From CAZPGL01 sp964586175 (GTDB lineage: Bacteria > Actinomycetota > Acidimicrobiia > Acidimicrobiales > MedAcidi-G1): a DNA stretch of 64,000 nucleotides. This document shows, piece by piece, positions 55,657 to 64,000 of the stretch; within the stretch, counting starts at the first letter, position 1; every line of letters starts with the position of its first letter. The translations under genes and the position numbers were made by a program. The notes below the pieces were generated by a model. The model was not told the DNA's origin, ran no database searches, and saw only the letters and a program-made list of their open reading frames with translations. The DNA lies in NCBI GenBank assembly GCA_964586175.1, contig CAZPGL010000004.1, positions 47,806-111,805 on the forward strand, given 5' to 3'.

Positions 55657-56769
55657 TCAGGCCCCGAGATCCAACAGTCGCCGCCAGGCCCGTTCGAGCG
55701 CCTCGGCGGACCGTTCCCAGCCGAACTCGGCGGCCCGGCCCAGACCCTGCCGGGCCATGTCGTCACGGGCCGAGCCGTCGCTGAGCGCCCGGTCGAGGGC
55801 CTCGGCCCAGCCGGCCACGTCGCCGGTGTCCACCGTCCAGCCGGCAGCGCCGCACAGGTCGGCCGCCGGGGTGCCGGCACCGACGATGACCGGAACCCCG
55901 TTGGCCATGGCCTCGAGCACGGGCAGACCGAACCCCTCATAGGACGACGGGAAGGCCAGCACCGTGGCACCGGTCATGCGGGCCTCGAGGTCGCCGGCCG
56001 GAACCCGGCCCGGACGGTCGATGCGATCACCGTGCCGGCTCTGACGGACGGCCTGCTCAACGTCCATCTCGGCCCGGCCGGCCGTCCCGGTGAGCGCCAG
56101 GCGGGCCGACGGATGCCGCTCGGCGATGCGGTCGAAAGCCGCGATCAGCATCACGTGGTTCTTGTGCGGATAGGTGGCTGCCGGATACAGCACCGTCGGC
56201 GGGTCGGACGGCACCGCCACCCGGCTGGCGACCCGGGCGACCCCGGCACTCGCCGTGAGCACCCGGTCGGTGTCGACCGGGAACTCGGATCGGATGCGTT
56301 CGGCCACCGGATCGCTGATCGCCACCACGAGGTCGGCGCGGCGGATCGATCGGGGCAGCGCCCACGACAGGTACGCCGCCTTCACCCGGGAGAACCTCTC
56401 GGGGTGGTCGAGCGGCTGGAGATCGTGCACCGTCACCGCTGCCGGGCGACCGGTCCGCAACGGCATCCGACCCCCGAAATGGTGGGTGGCGTCGGCCCGG
56501 CGGGCCCGGGGGGCCAACCAACGAGATTCGGCGGCGATGCGGCGCGGCCGCGAGACACCGTCGATCGGGCAGACCACGGTCTCGAAGCGGTCGACCAGAT
56601 CCGGGTGGGCGGCAGACATGGGGGCCACGACATACAGGATCGGCCGGACGTCGGACGGCCCATGTTCGGCGTAGGCCGACAGGACCCGCACCGCGTACTC
56701 CTCGGCCCCGCCGACGTGGCCCGGGACGACGGACAATAGGTCGACGGCGACGTTCCGCGGCCTGCTCAC
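55657..56769 (-). CDS. GT4 glycosyltransferase (mannosyl/rhamnosyl-type)
   Basis: 370 residues, GT-B: VDLLSVVPGHVGGAEEYAVRVL, HHFGGRMPL, VTVHDLQPLDHPERFS, LYPAATYPHKNHVMLIAAF and the E-x7-E motif FPSSYEGFGLPVLEAMANG. Likely retaining, with GDP-mannose or another nucleotide sugar as donor. I take the GTG at 56769; the region upstream in frame is low-complexity. It is the first gene of a two-gene GT4 operon that diverges from a GT2 gene across 118 bases. Confidence 0.85.
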   Translation of the reverse strand: MSRPRNVAVDLLSVVPGHVGGAEEYAVRVLSAYAEHGPSDVRPILYVVAPMSAAHPDLVDRFETVVCPIDGVSRPRRIAAESRWLAPRARRADATHHFGGRMPLRTGRPAAVTVHDLQPLDHPERFSRVKAAYLSWALPRSIRRADLVVAISDPVAERIRSEFPVDTDRVLTASAGVARVASRVAVPSDPPTVLYPAATYPHKNHVMLIAAFDRIAERHPSARLALTGTAGRAEMDVEQAVRQSRHGDRIDRPGRVPAGDLEARMTGATVLAFPSSYEGFGLPVLEAMANGVPVIVGAGTPAADLCGAAGWTVDTGDVAGWAEALDRALSDGSARDDMARQGLGRAAEFGWERSAEALERAWRRLLDLGA

Positions 56770-56873
56770 GACCCTCGGCCCCCTGGTGTTCCCCGTCGAT
56801 CCATCGCCGCACAACGGTAGTGGCTGGCCGCCGCCGGCCCGCGGGCACCGCCGAGGGTCCGCTCCCCCGGCGG

Positions 56874-56879
56874 TACCCT
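56874..56879 (+). promoter_or_regulatory. -10 element TACCCT for the tandem GT2
   Basis: TANNNT 8 bases upstream of the ATG at 56888, in the divergent gap. Nothing else is evident in that 118-base gap. Confidence 0.5.
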
Positions 56880-56887
56880 CATCGACG

Positions 56888-58978
56888 ATGGGGACACACG
56901 CATGGCAGCCATCGGGTCGAGGAGCGGCCGCGGCGACCGCGGAATCCGACCCGCCCACCGACCACCTCGTCGTCGACCTCCCTCCCGACCGGAGCGGCTG
57001 GTGCCGGTTGACCGCTGGCGTCCTCGGCGGCGACCCGTCGACGATGGGCGTCACCCTGGTCGACGCGACCGGCCGGCGCACCCGCTTCCGCCCCCATCCC
57101 CGCCGCGGGTTCGACCAGGTGGTCGACCTGGCCGGAGACGGCTTCCGGATCGAGGTGACCGGAATCGCCATCCGCGAGGTGACGATCACCATCCGCCCGT
57201 CGTCGGCGTTGGCCGCCCGCCTCCGGTTGGTCGGGGCCATGGCCGCTGACGTCGGCCGGCTGGGCATCCGCCGCCGCAACCTGCGGACGCTGTTCGAGAT
57301 GATGCGTGCCGGCGACTGGTCGGGCATCGGCCGGCGGCTCGACGCCCGGTACCGGCAGGCCCCCCGGGGCACCGCCCCGGGTGATTCGGTCATCGACGCG
57401 GCAACCTGGAGCCATCGGTTCGTCGAGTTGGACGACGCCGACCGGGCCCGCCTCGACGACCTCGTCGCCGCCCGCCCGGCCCCCGACCGGCCCACGGTGA
57501 CGTTCGTGCTCGACGCCACGTTCGGTCCCGACCCGGCGGCCGCCACGGCGACCATCGCCACCCAGCGCTGGCCGCACCACGACTCGACGGTGCTCGACGG
57601 CTCGTTGACGCTCGATGAGGCCCTGGACGGCACGGTTGGCGACTGGGTGGTCTGGCTGGACCCCTACGGCCGCCTCCACGAGGCCGCGTCCTACGCCATC
57701 GCCGAGGCCGCCGACCGGCATCCCGACGCCATGGTGCTGGTCGCCGACGGTGAACAGGCCGACGACGACGACCTGGTGACCTCCATCCGGTGCAACCCGC
57801 CGTGGAATCCCGACCTGGTGCTCGGCGGCGACGGCGCCGGGCCCCTCGTGGCCGTGCGGCGGGACGCCATCGGGCGACTGCTCCCCGACTCCGGGCCCGC
57901 CGCCCCGACCGAGCTGGTGCTCCGGATCGCCGCCGCCCACAGCGACGCCGCGGTGGCCCGTATTCCCCATGTACTGCATCGCACCGTCGGATCCCGCCCC
58001 TCCGGCGATCTGGACCGCGTGGCCGCCGAGCACCTGCACCGCACCGCCACCGGAGCCCGCATCGGACCCGGCCGGTGGCCGGGGACCCGACAGGTCGCCT
58101 GGCCCTGTCCCGACCCGGCCCCCACCGTGTCCGTGCTGATCCCCACACGGGACCGGGCGGCCCTGCTCGAGCGCTGTCTGCACGGCCTGTACGACGGCAC
58201 CGACTACCCGGCGCTGCACGTCGTGGTCGTCGACCACGCCAGCACCGACCCCGCCGCCCGCGCACTGCTCGACCGGGTGGCCCGCCGTGACGACACCACC
58301 GTGCTGACCCACGACGGGCCGTTCAACTTCGCGGCGATGAACAACCGCGCTGCGGCGACGGCCACCGGCCAGGTTCTGTGCCTGCTCAACAACGACACCG
58401 AGGTCACCCACCCGGGTTGGCTGACCGAGCTGGTCGGCCAGGTGTCCCGCCCGGAGGTCGGGGTGGCCGGCGCCCTGCTCCGCTATCCCGACGGCACCGT
58501 CCAGCACGCCGGCCTCCACCCGGGCATGGCCGGACCGTGGGGTCACGGCCACAAGCACTTCCCTGGCGACCAGCACGGGTACCGCTCCCGGTTGGGCATC
58601 GCCCACCGGGTCGCCGCCGTCACCGGAGCGTGCCTCGTCACCCCCCGCGACCTCTGGGAGTCGCTGGACGGCCTCGACGAAGCGCTGGCCGTGGCCTACA
58701 ACGACGTCGACTACTGCCTGCGGGTCCGGTCGACGGGCCTCCAGGTCGTGTGGACCCCGTTCGCCGAGCTCGTCCACCACGAGTCGCTGAGCCGCGGCTA
58801 CGACGAGCATCCCCGGGAAGGCGACCGCCTGGCCCGGGAGGCGGCACTGATGGCCGACCGCTGGGGATCCCCCATCGATGACGACCCTGCCTACTCGCCG
58901 AACCTCACCCTCGAGGACACCAACTTCTCGCTGACCGACCGCCCCCGGGTCGCCCCGCCGTGGCGGTCCGGGCGCTGA
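56888..58978 (+). CDS. GT2 glycosyltransferase with degenerate N-terminal GT2 repeat
   Basis: 696 residues. The N-terminal half (about 190-385) keeps the shape of a GT2 (LVADGEQADDDD, NPPWNPDLVLGGDGAGPLVAVRR) but is diverged. The C-terminal half is a canonical GT2: VSVLIPTRDRAALLERCL, FNFAAMNNRAAATATGQ, LLNNDTEVTHPGW, RYPDGTVQHAGLH, YNDVDYCLRV and HHESLSRGYDEHP. Such proteins act in O-antigen/rhamnan assembly; with gmd-rmd nearby GDP-rhamnose is a candidate donor. Start fixed by TACCCT 8 bases upstream. Confidence 0.86.
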   Translation: MGTHAWQPSGRGAAAATAESDPPTDHLVVDLPPDRSGWCRLTAGVLGGDPSTMGVTLVDATGRRTRFRPHPRRGFDQVVDLAGDGFRIEVTGIAIREVTITIRPSSALAARLRLVGAMAADVGRLGIRRRNLRTLFEMMRAGDWSGIGRRLDARYRQAPRGTAPGDSVIDAATWSHRFVELDDADRARLDDLVAARPAPDRPTVTFVLDATFGPDPAAATATIATQRWPHHDSTVLDGSLTLDEALDGTVGDWVVWLDPYGRLHEAASYAIAEAADRHPDAMVLVADGEQADDDDLVTSIRCNPPWNPDLVLGGDGAGPLVAVRRDAIGRLLPDSGPAAPTELVLRIAAAHSDAAVARIPHVLHRTVGSRPSGDLDRVAAEHLHRTATGARIGPGRWPGTRQVAWPCPDPAPTVSVLIPTRDRAALLERCLHGLYDGTDYPALHVVVVDHASTDPAARALLDRVARRDDTTVLTHDGPFNFAAMNNRAAATATGQVLCLLNNDTEVTHPGWLTELVGQVSRPEVGVAGALLRYPDGTVQHAGLHPGMAGPWGHGHKHFPGDQHGYRSRLGIAHRVAAVTGACLVTPRDLWESLDGLDEALAVAYNDVDYCLRVRSTGLQVVWTPFAELVHHESLSRGYDEHPREGDRLAREAALMADRWGSPIDDDPAYSPNLTLEDTNFSLTDRPRVAPPWRSGR

Positions 58979-58981
58979 CCG

Positions 58982-60529
58982 TCACCCGCAGTCGACACCG
59001 TCGGGTGGGACACCGTCGACTCCGCTGACCGCCCGCGCCGGGGTCCGGACGGTGACCGCCATGGGCAGGGTCGTCCCGGAACCACCCGATCCCGACACCG
59101 CGGCCCCCGACTCGACGACGGCACCCGGTCCGGGCAGCCCGGCCCGTGCCGCCGCCTCCACCTCGTCGAACGACGCCGGTGGGAAGACGTAGCCGATGAA
59201 GTCGGTACCCAGGGTCAGCTCGACGACGTCCCCGAAGCCGTCGACGAACTCGAACCGCGGGGTGGGCTGGACGAACCGGGCGACCAGCACGGCCTCGGGG
59301 AAGCGTTCAGGTGCGGCACGGACCAGCGACTCCTCGACCGGCTGCCCGGTGACCGCCTCGACGGGGAACCCCAACTCGGCCAGGTCACCCTCAGACGTCG
59401 CGTCGGCCAGACCGCCTCGGGCGTCGACCAACAGGATGGGGACGTCCTCGAGGTCCTGGGCGACACCGCGGAACACGTCGAACGCGGCACGAGCGTCGGT
59501 GCCCAGTTCGAGCACCGACAGCTCGCCCACGTTGGCGTCGACCACCGGCAGCACGTGACGCACGACGTGCTCGGGCTCGATGGCCGCGAAGGACCGGGCC
59601 AGGTCGAGCAGACCCCCGACGGTGAGCCGTTCGTCGAAGGCGACGGCGTCGGCCGCCGCCTCGACCAGGTCGTTGCTGGCGAGCACGGAGCCCACGCCGC
59701 GGTCGACCAACCGCCGCAGTCCGCTGATGATGAAATCCTGCTGTCGCTGGTTGCGCTCCATGTCGTTGGATGCACCGACCCGGCGCCACCAGCCGTCGAC
59801 CAGCGCCTCGAGCTTGCGGCTCCTGACGTAGGCCAGCGCCTGGCGCCCCTGGAGCACATGACACCCGGCGTGGTCGAGATACAGCGCCGAACCCAGGTCG
59901 CGCAACGGGTACTCGAACCACATGGGCACCCCGCCGATGAGGTCGACCAGCTGCTGGAATCCGAAGAAGTCGATCACCACGAAGTTGTGGATCGGAACGT
60001 CGAAGTTGGCGCTCACCGTCTCGACGAGCGTGGGGGCGCCCTGCTCGAGCCCACCGACCATCATCGCCGACGCCAATTTCTCGCTCCGGACCGGCACGCC
60101 GTCACGATGGATGGGGACGTAGAGGTCGCGGGGCAACGACATCAGGTGGATCCGGCGGACACCCGGATCGACCCGGACCAGCATGATCACGTCGGACAGG
60201 GCGAATCCCGGCGGATGGTCCCGGTGGGACGCCGGGTCGGACGGGTCCAGCCCGATGGCGCTGTCGATGCCGATCACCAGGAAGTTGCGGGGCAGGGCGG
60301 CCGCGTCCATCGTCACCGGTTCCCCGTGCTCGTCGACGGCCTCCACCTCGGGCAGGTCGGCCAGGACGCCGGCAGCCACGTCGATGCGCACGATGCTCTC
60401 CACGGCTTCGTCGAATGCCGCCAGGCGGGCCGTGGCGTAGGTGAGGGCCACCGCGAACACGATGCCGAAGCCGATGAGCACCCGCTGCGGCCACGACCGC
60501 CGTAGCCCGACTGCGGATGCCCTCGACAC
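58982..60529 (-). CDS. LytR-CpsA-Psr (LCP) family ligase
   Basis: 515 residues: N-terminal TM (about 18-38), LCP domain with FLVIGIDSA, LSDVIMLVRVDPGVRRIHLMSLPRDLYVPI (the catalytic Arg/Asp region), NFVVIDFFGFQQLVDLIGGV and RQALAYVRSRK, then a C-terminal LytR_C-like domain (VPILLVDARGG). LCP proteins join lipid-linked glycans to peptidoglycan; this is probably the last step for the polymers made nearby. GTG at 60529 is 7 bases from TACGAT; the GTG at 60553 lies upstream of that hexamer. Confidence 0.9.
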   Translation of the reverse strand: MSRASAVGLRRSWPQRVLIGFGIVFAVALTYATARLAAFDEAVESIVRIDVAAGVLADLPEVEAVDEHGEPVTMDAAALPRNFLVIGIDSAIGLDPSDPASHRDHPPGFALSDVIMLVRVDPGVRRIHLMSLPRDLYVPIHRDGVPVRSEKLASAMMVGGLEQGAPTLVETVSANFDVPIHNFVVIDFFGFQQLVDLIGGVPMWFEYPLRDLGSALYLDHAGCHVLQGRQALAYVRSRKLEALVDGWWRRVGASNDMERNQRQQDFIISGLRRLVDRGVGSVLASNDLVEAAADAVAFDERLTVGGLLDLARSFAAIEPEHVVRHVLPVVDANVGELSVLELGTDARAAFDVFRGVAQDLEDVPILLVDARGGLADATSEGDLAELGFPVEAVTGQPVEESLVRAAPERFPEAVLVARFVQPTPRFEFVDGFGDVVELTLGTDFIGYVFPPASFDEVEAAARAGLPGPGAVVESGAAVSGSGGSGTTLPMAVTVRTPARAVSGVDGVPPDGVDCG

Positions 60530-60536
60530 GGCGGTG

Positions 60537-60542
60537 ATCGTA
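60537..60542 (-). promoter_or_regulatory. -10 element TACGAT for the LCP gene
   Basis: TANNNT 7 bases before the GTG at 60529. It decides the start over the GTG at 60553. Confidence 0.5.
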
Positions 60543-60573
60543 CCAGCGCGCACCAGTGCGCACGGTTGCGCCC

Positions 60574-60579
60574 TACGCT
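60574..60579 (+). promoter_or_regulatory. -10 element TACGCT for the class IV aminotransferase
   Basis: TANNNT 6 bases upstream of the ATG at 60586; divergent with the LCP promoter 31 bases away. Confidence 0.5.
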
Positions 60580-60585
60580 GCCCCG

Positions 60586-61446
60586 ATGGCCGCCTCCCCT
60601 GCCCCGTCCGACGATCGCCGACCGGCGGGGGTCTGCTGGGTCGACGGTCGACTCGTCCCGCCCAGTGATCCCGCGGTGTCTCCGCTCGACCACGCGATCA
60701 TCGTCGGCGACGGGGTGTTCGAGACCCTCAAGGTGGTCGCCGGGGTGCCATTCGCCCTCTCCCGGCACCTCGACCGGCTCCGGTTCTCGGCCGACGGGCT
60801 GGGGATGCCACAGCCCGACGACCGCAGGGTCCGCGACGGCGTCGCCGCCGTGCTCGATGCCGACCCGAACGTCGGCCGCCTGCGCATCACCTGGTCGAGC
60901 GGCACCGGCCCCCTCGGCTCGTCGAGGGGCGAAGGGCCGGGCACCCTGATCGTTGCCACCAGCGACGCATCGCCGTGGCCGACCGCCGAGGCGGCGCACC
61001 TGTGTCGCTGGACCCGCAACGAACACGGCGCACTCACCGGGCTCAAGACCACCTCGTACGCCGAGAACGTGCGGGCCCTCGACGCCGCCCACGAACGCGG
61101 CTGCGGCGAGGCCCTGTTCCGAAACACGGCCGGCGACCTGTGCGAAGGCACCGGCACCAACCTGTTCCTGGTCGTCGACGACGAGTTGGTGACCCCGCCG
61201 CTCACGTCGGGCTGCCTGGCCGGTATCACCCGGGCGCTGCTCCTCGACCTTGTGGACGTCACCGTGCGGGACATTCCCGTGTCGGACCTGGACCGGGCCA
61301 CCGAGGCGTTTCTCACCTCGTCCACCAGGGACGTCGGCGCACTCGGCCGTATCGACGACCGGGAGTTCCCCGGAGCCCCGGGCCCGGTCACCCGGGCCGC
61401 CCAGGAACGCTTCGCCGCCCTCTGTGCCCACACCCCCGACCCCTGA
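60586..61446 (+). CDS. Class IV PLP aminotransferase (IlvE/PabC-type)
   Basis: 286 residues: VCWVDGRLVPPSDPAVSPLDHAIIVGDGVFETLKV, the PLP lysine in TGLKTTSYAENVRAL, and GDLCEGTGTNLFLVVDDELVTPPLTSGCLAGITRALLL. It may be aminodeoxychorismate lyase (folate) or a branched-chain/D-amino-acid transaminase; the sequence alone does not decide. It converges on birA with 12 bases between stops. Confidence 0.88.
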   Translation: MAASPAPSDDRRPAGVCWVDGRLVPPSDPAVSPLDHAIIVGDGVFETLKVVAGVPFALSRHLDRLRFSADGLGMPQPDDRRVRDGVAAVLDADPNVGRLRITWSSGTGPLGSSRGEGPGTLIVATSDASPWPTAEAAHLCRWTRNEHGALTGLKTTSYAENVRALDAAHERGCGEALFRNTAGDLCEGTGTNLFLVVDDELVTPPLTSGCLAGITRALLLDLVDVTVRDIPVSDLDRATEAFLTSSTRDVGALGRIDDREFPGAPGPVTRAAQERFAALCAHTPDP

Positions 61447-61458
61447 TCGGGCGGTGGC

Positions 61459-62238
61459 TCAGGCGTCCCGCAGGTGCACGACGTCGCCGGCCATCACGGC
61501 GTGGATCCCGTCGGCCGCCTCGACCACCAGGGCACCCGACGCCTGCACGTCGACCGCCGTGCCGATCAGGTCACCGTCGGGACGGGCGACCCGGACGTCA
61601 CGGCCGACGGTGAGCGACACGTCGAGCACCGCTTGACGCAGACCTGCAGGGCCATCCCCCGCTTCGAGATCGGTCAGGCGCCGGTCGAAGGTCCGGACGA
61701 TCTCGACGAGCAGGGCCCACCGATCGATCACCACACCAGCCGCGGCGAGCGAGGTGGCACCCGGCGGGGCGGGCGCTCCCCGCTTGGGCCACCCGACGTT
61801 GCAACCGATCCCCACGACGGCTGTTTCGGCGTCGACCGCCTCAGCCAGGATGCCGGCCAGCTTGCCGGATGCCGGCCCGGCCAGCAGGACGTCGTTGGGC
61901 CACTTGACCCCGGCCTCGACGCCGTTTCCGGCCAGCACGTCGACCACGGCGACGGCCAGGGCCGGGGTGAGCAACACCAGGTGACCCGGGTCGGCGACCG
62001 GCCCGACCAGCATCGACATCATGAGGTTGGTGCCCGGCGGCGTCTCCCAGTCCCGATCGAGGCGGCCACGTCCCGCTACCTGGTGGTCGGCGACGAGGAC
62101 CACGCCGGGGGGCTCCCCTTCCGCTGCCCGGGCCATCAGATCGGCGTTGGTCGACCCGGTCTCGGCGACGTACTCGAGCGGCCCGAATCGTGTGCCATCG
62201 AGCACATCTGGCGACCAGTGGTGCGGTTCGCCGTTCAT
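61459..62238 (-). CDS. birA: Biotin--[acetyl-CoA carboxylase] ligase
   Basis: 259 residues: YVAETGSTNADLM, DHQVAGRGRLDRDWETPPGTNLMMSM (biotinyl-AMP loop), GVKWPNDVLL and a C-terminal SH3-like domain (GTAVDVQASGALVVE). There is no N-terminal HTH, so it is a class I ligase without repressor function. It diverges from its probable substrate, the BCCP-containing accA gene. ATG at 62238 lies 7 bases from TATGGT. Confidence 0.95.
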   Translation of the reverse strand: MNGEPHHWSPDVLDGTRFGPLEYVAETGSTNADLMARAAEGEPPGVVLVADHQVAGRGRLDRDWETPPGTNLMMSMLVGPVADPGHLVLLTPALAVAVVDVLAGNGVEAGVKWPNDVLLAGPASGKLAGILAEAVDAETAVVGIGCNVGWPKRGAPAPPGATSLAAAGVVIDRWALLVEIVRTFDRRLTDLEAGDGPAGLRQAVLDVSLTVGRDVRVARPDGDLIGTAVDVQASGALVVEAADGIHAVMAGDVVHLRDA

Positions 62239-62243
62239 TCGGG

Positions 62244-62251
62244 TAACCATA
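62244..62251. promoter_or_regulatory. Overlapping divergent promoter of birA and accA
   Basis: The two start codons are only 17 bases apart. On the minus strand TATGGT (62246-62251) sits 7 bases before the birA ATG. On the plus strand TAACCA (62244-62249, imperfect) is 6 bases before the accA GTG. Both share the palindrome CCATATGG (62247-62254). Confidence 0.45.
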
Positions 62252-62255
62252 TGGC

Positions 62256-64000
62256 GTGTTTTCCAGGGTCCTGATCGCCAACCGGGGCGAGATCGCCGTC
62301 CGGGTCATCCGTGCCTGCCGAGAACTCGGGGTGGCAACGGTGGCCGTCTACTCTGAGCTCGACCGCGACGCCCTGCACACCAGGCTCGCCGACGAGGCGT
62401 TCGCTCTCGGCGGTCAGACGGCAGCCGAGAGCTACCTCAACACCGACGCCATCCTCGACGCCATCGAGCGCAGTAGTGCCGACGCCGTCCACCCCGGCTA
62501 CGGCTTCTTCTCCGAGAACGCCGACTTCGCCCGGGCCATCACCGAACGGGGCGTCACGTTCATCGGCCCCCCGCCCGAGGCGATCGAGGTCATGGGGGAC
62601 AAGATCAGCGCCCGCCAGGCCGCCGAAGCGGTCGGCGTCCACGGGGTCCCCGGCACCACCGACTTCATCACCGACCCCGACCAGGTGCGGGCCTTCGGCG
62701 CCGAGCACGGCTACCCCATCGCCATCAAGGCCGCCTACGGCGGTGGTGGCCGGGGCATGAAGGTCGTCGCCGACGAGGCCGCCATCGAGGAGGCCATCGA
62801 GTCGGCCCAGCGGGAGTCGCTGGCCTATTTCGGGCGCGACGAGATCTACATGGAGCGCTACCTCACCGCGCCCCGCCACATCGAGATCCAGGTGCTGGCC
62901 GACAACCACGGCAACGCCGTCTACCTGGCCGAGCGGGATTGCTCGGCCCAGCGTCGGCACCAGAAGCTCATCGAGGAGGCCCCGGCCCCCGGGCTGCCCG
63001 ACGACGTCCGCGTCGCCATGGGTGAGGCGGCGGTCAAGGTGGCGTTGGGCTGCGGCTACACCAACGCCGGCACCGTCGAGTTCCTCTACGAGGACGGCGC
63101 CTTCCACTACCTCGAGATGAACACCCGCCTCCAGGTCGAGCATCCGGTCACCGAGCTGGTCACCGGCCTCGACCTCGTCGAACAGCAGTTGCTGGTGGCA
63201 TCGGGTGAACCGCTGGCCTTCGGCCAGGACGACGTCGAGATCCGGGGCCACGCCATCGAGGTCCGCATCAACGCCGAGGACCCGGCCGGCGGGGCGTTCC
63301 TGCCGTCGCCGGGCCGCATCGAGACCCTGCGGGCCCCTGACGGCTTCGGCATCCGGTTCGACGGCGGCTACGAGGCCGGCGACGAGGTCAGCCAGTACTA
63401 CGACAACCTGGTCGGCAAGCTCATCGCCTGGGGGTCCGACCGGGACACGGCGATCCGCCGCACCCTGCGGGCCCTGGCCGATTTCGAGATCACCGGGGTG
63501 GCCACCACCATCCCGGCCGACATCGCCATCCTCGAACACGACGACTTCCGGAACGTGGCCCATTCGACCAAATGGGTCGAGGAGACCCTCGACCTCAGCG
63601 AGGTGCGGGCCGACAAGGGTGACGGCGGCGTCGAGCTCGACGAGCCGACGGTGCGCCGGGACATTTCGGTCGAGGTGGACGGAAAGCGCTTCGCGGTCAG
63701 CATGTGGGTGCCCGAGCGTTCCGCGGCCCCAGCAGCCGGAGCTCCCCGCCGCCGGGCCGGCGCCTCGTCGAGCGGCGGCGGCGGTTCGGGCAGCGGCCAG
63801 GTCACGGTGCCGATGCAGGGCACCATCGTGAAGGTCCTCGTCGAGGTCGGCGACACCGTCGAGGCCGGCGACGCCGTCTGCGTGCTCGAGGCCATGAAGA
63901 TGGAGAACAACGTGGCCGCCGAGAAGGCGGGCACGGTCACCGAGGTGCGGGTGGCCCCCGGCGACTCGGTCGGCGGCGGCGACGTCGTCGCCGTGATCGA
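62256..64000 (+). CDS. accA: Acetyl/propionyl-CoA carboxylase alpha chain (biotin carboxylase + BCCP), 3' end cut
   Basis: Carboxylates enzyme-bound biotin with ATP and bicarbonate for fatty and mycocerosic-type acyl chains. About 581 residues are present: RVLIANRGEIAVRVIRACRELG, VHPGYGFFSEN, KAAYGGGGRGMKVV (ATP-grasp), EMNTRLQVEHPVTE, a Gly/Ser/Ala linker, and the BCCP domain with EAMKMENNV, whose lysine is biotinylated. The gene runs off at base 64000, probably within 10-20 codons of its natural end. GTG start at 62256 gives VFSRVLIAN. Confidence 0.95.
   Translation, partial: MFSRVLIANRGEIAVRVIRACRELGVATVAVYSELDRDALHTRLADEAFALGGQTAAESYLNTDAILDAIERSSADAVHPGYGFFSENADFARAITERGVTFIGPPPEAIEVMGDKISARQAAEAVGVHGVPGTTDFITDPDQVRAFGAEHGYPIAIKAAYGGGGRGMKVVADEAAIEEAIESAQRESLAYFGRDEIYMERYLTAPRHIEIQVLADNHGNAVYLAERDCSAQRRHQKLIEEAPAPGLPDDVRVAMGEAAVKVALGCGYTNAGTVEFLYEDGAFHYLEMNTRLQVEHPVTELVTGLDLVEQQLLVASGEPLAFGQDDVEIRGHAIEVRINAEDPAGGAFLPSPGRIETLRAPDGFGIRFDGGYEAGDEVSQYYDNLVGKLIAWGSDRDTAIRRTLRALADFEITGVATTIPADIAILEHDDFRNVAHSTKWVEETLDLSEVRADKGDGGVELDEPTVRRDISVEVDGKRFAVSMWVPERSAAPAAGAPRRRAGASSSGGGGSGSGQVTVPMQGTIVKVLVEVGDTVEAGDAVCVLEAMKMENNVAAEKAGTVTEVRVAPGDSVGGGDVVAVI

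Overview
The window is very GC-rich DNA with dense, mostly minus-strand genes, short gaps and many 4-base start/stop overlaps. Gene content points to an Actinomycetota chromosome: F420 genes (cofD, cofE), a phosphatidylinositol-mannoside cassette, a DUF5719/large-glycosyltransferase pair and an LCP protein. I infer a deep-branching lineage such as Acidimicrobiia, but no rRNA or marker alignment is available here. There is no tRNA, rRNA, CRISPR array, insertion sequence or prophage that I can see. No gap between genes exceeds 300 bases; the longest are 174 (6201-6374) and 167 bases (29069-29235).

1-29.1 kb, all minus strand, is a conserved housekeeping block. It holds shikimate genes (aroK, aroE) with a small prepilin peptidase, then mltG-ruvX-alaS, two small membrane proteins, rarA, a TIM-barrel isomerase, aspS-hisS, relA, yajC-secD-secF, queA-tgt, ruvC-ruvA-ruvB, yebC and pdxS-pdxT. 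Next come a DUF3048 lipoprotein, a catalytically dead M48-type protein and pgsA-patA-pimA for phosphatidylinositol mannosides. From memory, the order matches Mycobacterium tuberculosis Rv2539c-Rv2612c.

29.2-40.9 kb, also minus, carries a small membrane protein, comF, udk, ahcY, then manB-Trm112-manA and an SIS isomerase-like protein. It continues with a GtrA-GT2 fusion, a giant membrane protein and a CPBP protease. ftsH and a thioredoxin-like gene diverge from this block on the plus strand.

43.4-60.5 kb is an envelope-sugar region: DUF5719 and a 1,038-residue glycosyltransferase, rmd-gmd (GDP-deoxyhexose synthesis), cofD-cofE, galE-like and manC-like genes, three further glycosyltransferases and an LCP ligase. 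manA, manB, manC, gmd and rmd together can convert fructose-6-phosphate to GDP-mannose and GDP-D-rhamnose. PimA, the GT2 enzymes and the LCP protein are plausible consumers. The window closes with a class IV aminotransferase, birA, and a biotin-carboxylase/BCCP gene cut by the right edge.

The most striking feature is the start-site grammar. About twenty operon heads have a TANNNT hexamer 6-10 bases upstream of the start codon and no Shine-Dalgarno sequence, as expected for leaderless mRNAs. At two places (relA and rmd) the leaderless start belongs to a tiny ORF that ends on or beside the start of the main gene. The birA and accA starts are only 17 bases apart with overlapping promoter elements.
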